From the NCBI GenBank assembly GCA_029565415.1, contig JAKQOH010000174.1, forward strand, positions 1-26,745: a stretch of 26,745 nt of DNA, written 5' to 3'. The notes beneath the pieces were generated by a model. The model was not told the DNA's origin, searched no databases, and saw only the letters and a program-made list of their open reading frames with translations. Shown one piece after another: positions 22,527 through 26,745 of this stretch (its first letter is position 1; each line of letters begins with the position of its first letter). The DNA is from Candidatus Rifleibacteriota bacterium (GTDB lineage: Bacteria; Riflebacteria; Ozemobacteria; Ozemobacterales; Ozemobacteraceae). Both the position numbers and the translations under genes were made by a program.

Positions 22527-25500
22527 TTATTTCTGCGCTGCCGGCTTCCCGCCGTTCGGGGGGGCGGATGGCTTTGCGAGAAGGAAATAGAAGGCGACGC
22601 CCTTCTCATACCCGTCGGTAAAGTTTCCGAAAGCCCCGTGGGTGCCGTTGGGATCCGTCGGGTCGAACGAGACGCCTTCGAGGCTCACGGTCACCCCCCC
22701 GTAGGAAAAGCCTGGATTGGGGCCGATCCGCGTGAGCTGGTCCTCGAGACTTGCCGCGAAGGCGGCGGCCATCTTCATGACGGTCGCATACTCCTCGCCC
22801 GTCAGCGAGAAGGCAACGGTCGAGCCGAGCGCCACGTCGACCCCGATCAGGAATCCGACGGTCCAGGAGTTCGCGTTCTGGGCATGCTCCAGGATGGCAT
22901 CCTCGGCCGCTCCGTGCGAGCCGTCGTCGAGGACCGAGGTCATCGCGAACGTTTCGGGATCGATCTCGAACCAGCTCCACCGCGGGGTCGCCCCCTCCAT
23001 CTTCGGGGTTTTCGGGAACAGCAGGACGCCGCGCGAGGCGCGCACGAGCCGCACCACGCGTTCGGCGGCCCCGTTCGCCTCCAGCAGCTCGGCCAATGCC
23101 TCGGCCTTGCCGGGCGGGATGAGATTCACGCCCGGTTGCGATCCCCACCGGGAGACGAGCCCTTCGCCGCCACAGATCCGCTCCTCGAGCGCCGCATCGA
23201 AGATGCCGGTGCCGAACTGAAACGCGGCCACGGCTTTGGGATCTCCCGCGGCCTGGGCTCGCGCCTGACGCAGGTCGATGGCCGTCTCGAGCCCGCGAGG
23301 GGTGGAGAACGCTGACAGGATCAGGATGCGCGGGGTGTCGGGCCGGGCGATGCGCACGCCCGCTTTTGCCGCAAGCTCCCGCTCGTGTTGGGTCTGGATT
23401 GCGACAAGCTTCGCCAGCCGGCCGTGCAACAGCTCGCGTGTCCGGGTCCAGGCCGTGGAAGAGGCCGGGGTGGAGGCTGCTTTCCAGGCTGCTTCAAGGG
23501 ACGAGGCGGCGTGAGCGGGCAGGTCGGGGGCCATCACGCCGAGGGCGAGAACCGTGTTCGCCGCTTCCCGGCCGTTTTCGAACGTGATCTCGAGGGGCGG
23601 CAGCGACATGTCGTCGCCCTGCTGGATCGTGATCTCACAGCCCGTGACGCGGGTTTCCCGGGTGTCGACCGCCTGGTCGTCGGTGCCCGAGAGCATGGTG
23701 CCGTCGGGAAGCCAGAGCGCGGCCTTCAGGCTGCCGTCACCGCGTTTGGGGAAGGCCAGCTCGGCGATGTCGGCGGACAGCTTTCGGGCCGGGATCTCGA
23801 GATCGAGCAGCGTCACTTCCTGCCGCTCGTCGCCGCTTCCGCCACCGAGTGCATCGGCCATGCCGCCCATCTGCGCGGCCTGGTTGCCGCCGCCCGGCTG
23901 CGTGAAGGCGCGCACCGTGAGCTTGACGAGCGTGTCGGTGAAGCTGCCGGAAGGCTCGAATCCGGCCGGGTCGAGAAACCGCGGATCGCCCCCGCCGAAG
24001 GGGAAGGCGACCAGCCGCTTGCCGAGCCGCACGACGGGCAGCCGCTCGAGCCGCCCGCCGAAGCCGGTCGACGAGGCGAGCCCGGCTCTGCCGGCATCCG
24101 TGAGCGGAACCGAGCCGGCGGTGGCAGGGAGGCTTCGGGCTTTGGCCCAGTCACACACCATCGCGCACAGATCCGCCGGCGTGCCCCAACCTTGCGTCAG
24201 CACGGCCTCGGGGCCGAACAGCGCCCCGGCCGCCGGTGCGGCGGACGGCACGCAGACGAGCCTGCCGAGCTCCCCGAGAACCTTCTCCTCGTCGAGCCCG
24301 AGAAGGGCTTTCCAGCGTTCCGCACCGGCAGACGTCAGCGGTGTGTGGAACGCGCCGGCCGCCGGCAGCGCCGAACGATCGCCTTCGGATGCGGCCGTGG
24401 GGGCCGGAATGGCGCCGGAAGCGGATTTCGGGCCGACGATGGCGCCTTTTCCCTGGCCGGGCTTGGTCCAGCCGGTCTTCGTTCGCATCTCCTGGAGTTC
24501 GATTGCCTTCCGCCGGATGCGTTCGTCGAGCTCCGGTGCTCCGTCCACGGATTCGCTGTCGACCTGCCGGGTCGCGAAAAGCCAGGAAAGCTCCTTCGGA
24601 AGCGGTGTGAGCGTGACCGGGAGGTCGAGACCGAACGGCGCCGAAACCAGCCGTGCCTGTTCCGAACCCGAACCCAGCGCGATCAGCCCCCGCCGTTCCT
24701 GGCCGTCGGGAACGACCACGGTGGGGCCGAACCCGAACAGATGAGTTTCGGCCAGGTCTTCCGCGGCAGGCACCGCCCCGTTGCTGGTTCGGACGGCCAG
24801 CCCGTGCTCGAGCGAGGTGCCGGCGCCGTCCTTCACATCCGAGAACGTCACATCTGCAACGACGCCGTCATCGGTTTTCCAGAACCCGTTGACGCGGATC
24901 GCCACTCCGTCGCCGGTTCCGGTGCCGAGCGGTTTCTGCGCGGCCGGCACGGCCTTGTCGCCGAGATCGAGGTCGAAGGCGGCATCCCCGGCCCGGGCGA
25001 CGAGCGTTCCGCGCGTGGCGGTGGCCAGCGGCCGGGGAACGGCGAAGGCGAGCCGGACGCGGCTCGTTCCGCCGGGGGCCAGGAACAGCGATGCCTGCCA
25101 GCCGCCCGGAATCCGCATCGTGAGCGGCGAAACGGGTATGGCTACGGGGCCGGCCGGGGTGTGACCGAGCCAGGTGAACGTGGAGAACGGATCGAGCCGG
25201 AACAGGGCCGGAACCCGTGACGTGAGCTCGACGGTCAGCACCCGCAGGACCTGCGGTGGTTCGGCCGTTTCGAGCTGCGGCTCGGCCCGATCCTCGAACG
25301 CGACCACGCGCATCTCGACCCCTTCGTGCAGGAGGCCCGTCCCGCTGCCGGGAATCGGGGTGGCCGTCGCGACGGTTGCCGTGGGACGGGCTTCTCCCGC
25401 CAGCGGCAGGGTGAGGTGGCCGTTGATGTCATCGAAGAACCGCAGCGCCGCCGCATCCATGCTTTCGGCCGGCACGCGGAACACGACGTGGCCCGAGACG

Positions 25501-26745
25501 GGCTCGCGGGGCCGAAGGGCGACCTCTTCGCGATCCGGCGTGAGCAGCGGCTCGTTCGCGAGCCAGGAAAAATCCGTGATCTGCGCATCCGAGCCGCCGT
25601 TCCACGAGAGGAAGAGATGCTGCCGGAGGTTGTCGATCACGAAGGTCGGGGTTCCGCGCGTCGTTCTGCCCGCCTTTGGGCCGCCTACGATCCCGGCCGG
25701 GTGGGCATCCGAGCCTTCGAGAACGATCACGTCCTGCTCGGGAAGGATGTTTTCGAGCTTCAGCCCGACCGCGACGAGCCGCTCCTGATCGGGGCAGGGG
25801 ATGCCCCTGATCGAGCGCAGGAACAGCAGCTCCGTGGCGGTGAGCTTCATTGCCGCGTTCGAAGCGGTTGTGTCGAGGCCGATCCGTCGCTCCACCTGCC
25901 AGCCGTCCGCAGGCGTCGAAGAGGCTGGGGGGATACCGGAAACCGCTGCCGGAGCCGTGCCCGCACCCGCCCCGGCCGTCACCGGAACGCCGGACTCGCC
26001 TTCGATCCGGTATCTGACGCCACTGACGCTTGCCGAGGCCGTCTGCGGAGACGGCGGCAGCCGGAACAGGTCGGCATCGCCCATCTGCGTCATCGCGCCG
26101 TCGGGCCCTTTCTTCGTCATCACGAGCCGCACCTCGAGCCGCGGATCACCCTCAGCGGTGGCGGCAATCCTTCTGCCGAGCCGTTCGGCGGCGTCCCGCA
26201 TGGCCGTCGGATCCTCCGAGACCGCAGCGAATCCGCGCGTGAAGCTGGCCGCCTCGTCGAAGCAGCCGCGCTGGTCGTTCCGGACCATGCCCACGAAGGT
26301 GCAGTCGATGCCGGCATCCCGGAACTTGCCGAGAATGGCTTGGGCATCCTCGTCTCCCGTCACCGACGGCATGTCGGCATCCGTCACCAGCAGCAGATAC
26401 CGCCGGCTGGAAGGGACGGCCTTCAGACTCCGGAACGCCGCATCCAGTGCGCCGAGTGTCTCGGTGCCCCCGTAAGCCTTCATGTCGCTGATGCCGCGCA
26501 GCAGCGCTTCGCGGTTGTCCGTCCAGACCTGATTAATATCGGTGTACATACTATATGACATCGCCTGCGCGACGGCGCCGGCCGGCAGGCTGCGCACGAA
26601 GTTCCGCAGGATCTCCTTGGCTTCCTCCATGCGATACCCCGTGTCTCCTTCGGGACTGGGGGGCATGTTCATCGAGCCGCTGACGTCCTGCACGATGCAA
26701 ACGACGGGAACATCGCTGGGCGCCGTGATGGCTGGCCGCCGGTAT
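22527..26745 (-). CDS. Very large vWA-domain protein (N-terminus outside window)
   Basis: At least 1405 residues; the frame is open at the right edge, so the true start lies beyond it. A GTG at 26693 is in frame but falls inside the vWA fold, just before the MIDAS, so it is not the start. Counting from the first visible residue, a vWA domain covers about 10-190 with MIDAS DVSGSM (Asp20, Ser22, Ser24), a GGTET threonine and VTDADM aspartate, all intact. A long stretch of probable beta-rich modules and low-complexity linkers follows. Near the C-terminus, RWSWFEIDPETF recalls a motif seen at the end of large bacterial proteins with an Ig or transglutaminase-like architecture. Its end is Pro/Lys-rich. 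No cysteine-rich or membrane segment is visible. Function is unknown; metal-dependent protein binding by the vWA is the best guess. Confidence 0.85.
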   Translation of the reverse strand, partial: YRRPAITAPSDVPVVCIVQDVSGSMNMPPSPEGDTGYRMEEAKEILRNFVRSLPAGAVAQAMSYSMYTDINQVWTDNREALLRGISDMKAYGGTETLGALDAAFRSLKAVPSSRRYLLLVTDADMPSVTGDEDAQAILGKFRDAGIDCTFVGMVRNDQRGCFDEAASFTRGFAAVSEDPTAMRDAAERLGRRIAATAEGDPRLEVRLVMTKKGPDGAMTQMGDADLFRLPPSPQTASASVSGVRYRIEGESGVPVTAGAGAGTAPAAVSGIPPASSTPADGWQVERRIGLDTTASNAAMKLTATELLFLRSIRGIPCPDQERLVAVGLKLENILPEQDVIVLEGSDAHPAGIVGGPKAGRTTRGTPTFVIDNLRQHLFLSWNGGSDAQITDFSWLANEPLLTPDREEVALRPREPVSGHVVFRVPAESMDAAALRFFDDINGHLTLPLAGEARPTATVATATPIPGSGTGLLHEGVEMRVVAFEDRAEPQLETAEPPQVLRVLTVELTSRVPALFRLDPFSTFTWLGHTPAGPVAIPVSPLTMRIPGGWQASLFLAPGGTSRVRLAFAVPRPLATATRGTLVARAGDAAFDLDLGDKAVPAAQKPLGTGTGDGVAIRVNGFWKTDDGVVADVTFSDVKDGAGTSLEHGLAVRTSNGAVPAAEDLAETHLFGFGPTVVVPDGQERRGLIALGSGSEQARLVSAPFGLDLPVTLTPLPKELSWLFATRQVDSESVDGAPELDERIRRKAIELQEMRTKTGWTKPGQGKGAIVGPKSASGAIPAPTAASEGDRSALPAAGAFHTPLTSAGAERWKALLGLDEEKVLGELGRLVCVPSAAPAAGALFGPEAVLTQGWGTPADLCAMVCDWAKARSLPATAGSVPLTDAGRAGLASSTGFGGRLERLPVVRLGKRLVAFPFGGGDPRFLDPAGFEPSGSFTDTLVKLTVRAFTQPGGGNQAAQMGGMADALGGGSGDERQEVTLLDLEIPARKLSADIAELAFPKRGDGSLKAALWLPDGTMLSGTDDQAVDTRETRVTGCEITIQQGDDMSLPPLEITFENGREAANTVLALGVMAPDLPAHAASSLEAAWKAASTPASSTAWTRTRELLHGRLAKLVAIQTQHERELAAKAGVRIARPDTPRILILSAFSTPRGLETAIDLRQARAQAAGDPKAVAAFQFGTGIFDAALEERICGGEGLVSRWGSQPGVNLIPPGKAEALAELLEANGAAERVVRLVRASRGVLLFPKTPKMEGATPRWSWFEIDPETFAMTSVLDDGSHGAAEDAILEHAQNANSWTVGFLIGVDVALGSTVAFSLTGEEYATVMKMAAAFAASLEDQLTRIGPNPGFSYGGVTVSLEGVSFDPTDPNGTHGAFGNFTDGYEKGVAFYFLLAKPSAPPNGGKPAAQK

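Overview
This is a GC-rich chromosomal window from a Gram-negative-type bacterium. Evidence for the envelope type is two lipobox lipoproteins, two signal-peptide proteins and several polytopic membrane proteins. I cannot name the phylum: the proteins look like those of deep-branching or poorly cultured lineages, and nothing here is diagnostic. Codon usage is uniform and GC-rich except for one AT-rich patch at about 500-1115.

Layout. (1) 1-1730: the end of an unknown gene, then a lone 3' fragment of a tRNA-Leu gene, an AT-rich patch with a hicA-hicB toxin-antitoxin pair and a frameshifted IS3-family transposase remnant, then an intact tRNA-Leu(GAG) with its own promoter. The two tRNA 3' ends bracket the foreign DNA. 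(2) 1899-5510: a small lipoprotein, then a MerR regulator with a consensus promoter that predicts a leaderless mRNA, followed by a VIT/von Willebrand A protein. (3) 5536-7591: an Ig-like-repeat lipoprotein, a tiny membrane protein and a small radical-SAM activase-like protein. (4) 7592-10686: an exported M3 zinc metallopeptidase whose two intergenic flanks carry two families of short C/G-A-G rich imperfect inverted repeats. (5) 10687-13137: an EamA transporter and an unknown polytopic membrane protein preceded by a good sigma-54 promoter. (6) 13329-17739: a two-gene, self-contained glucose-type phosphotransferase system (EIIA-HPr-EI fusion plus a PtsG-like EIICB with an extra second EIIB domain). 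(7) 17818-22457: an adenylyl cyclase fused to PH-like and SHOCT-like regions, a secreted unknown protein with a second sigma-54 promoter, and an MFS transporter. (8) 22527-end: a very large vWA protein truncated by the window edge.

How the genes may work together. The PTS operon can carry phosphate from PEP to sugar without other soluble partners, and a catalytically intact adenylyl cyclase is encoded convergently next to it; since the EIIA domain is of the Crr/glucose type, a PTS-cAMP link is possible but inferred only from proximity. The MerR and VIT-vWA genes probably form one regulated unit. The two sigma-54 promoters, about 8 kb apart, drive two proteins of unknown function in the envelope, suggesting a shared regulon. 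No CRISPR array, rRNA or prophage was seen. The most unusual items are the repeat clusters bracketing the peptidase gene, the duplicated EIIB domain with a shifted cysteine motif, the MerR/VIT-vWA pair, and the sigma-54-controlled proteins of unknown function.
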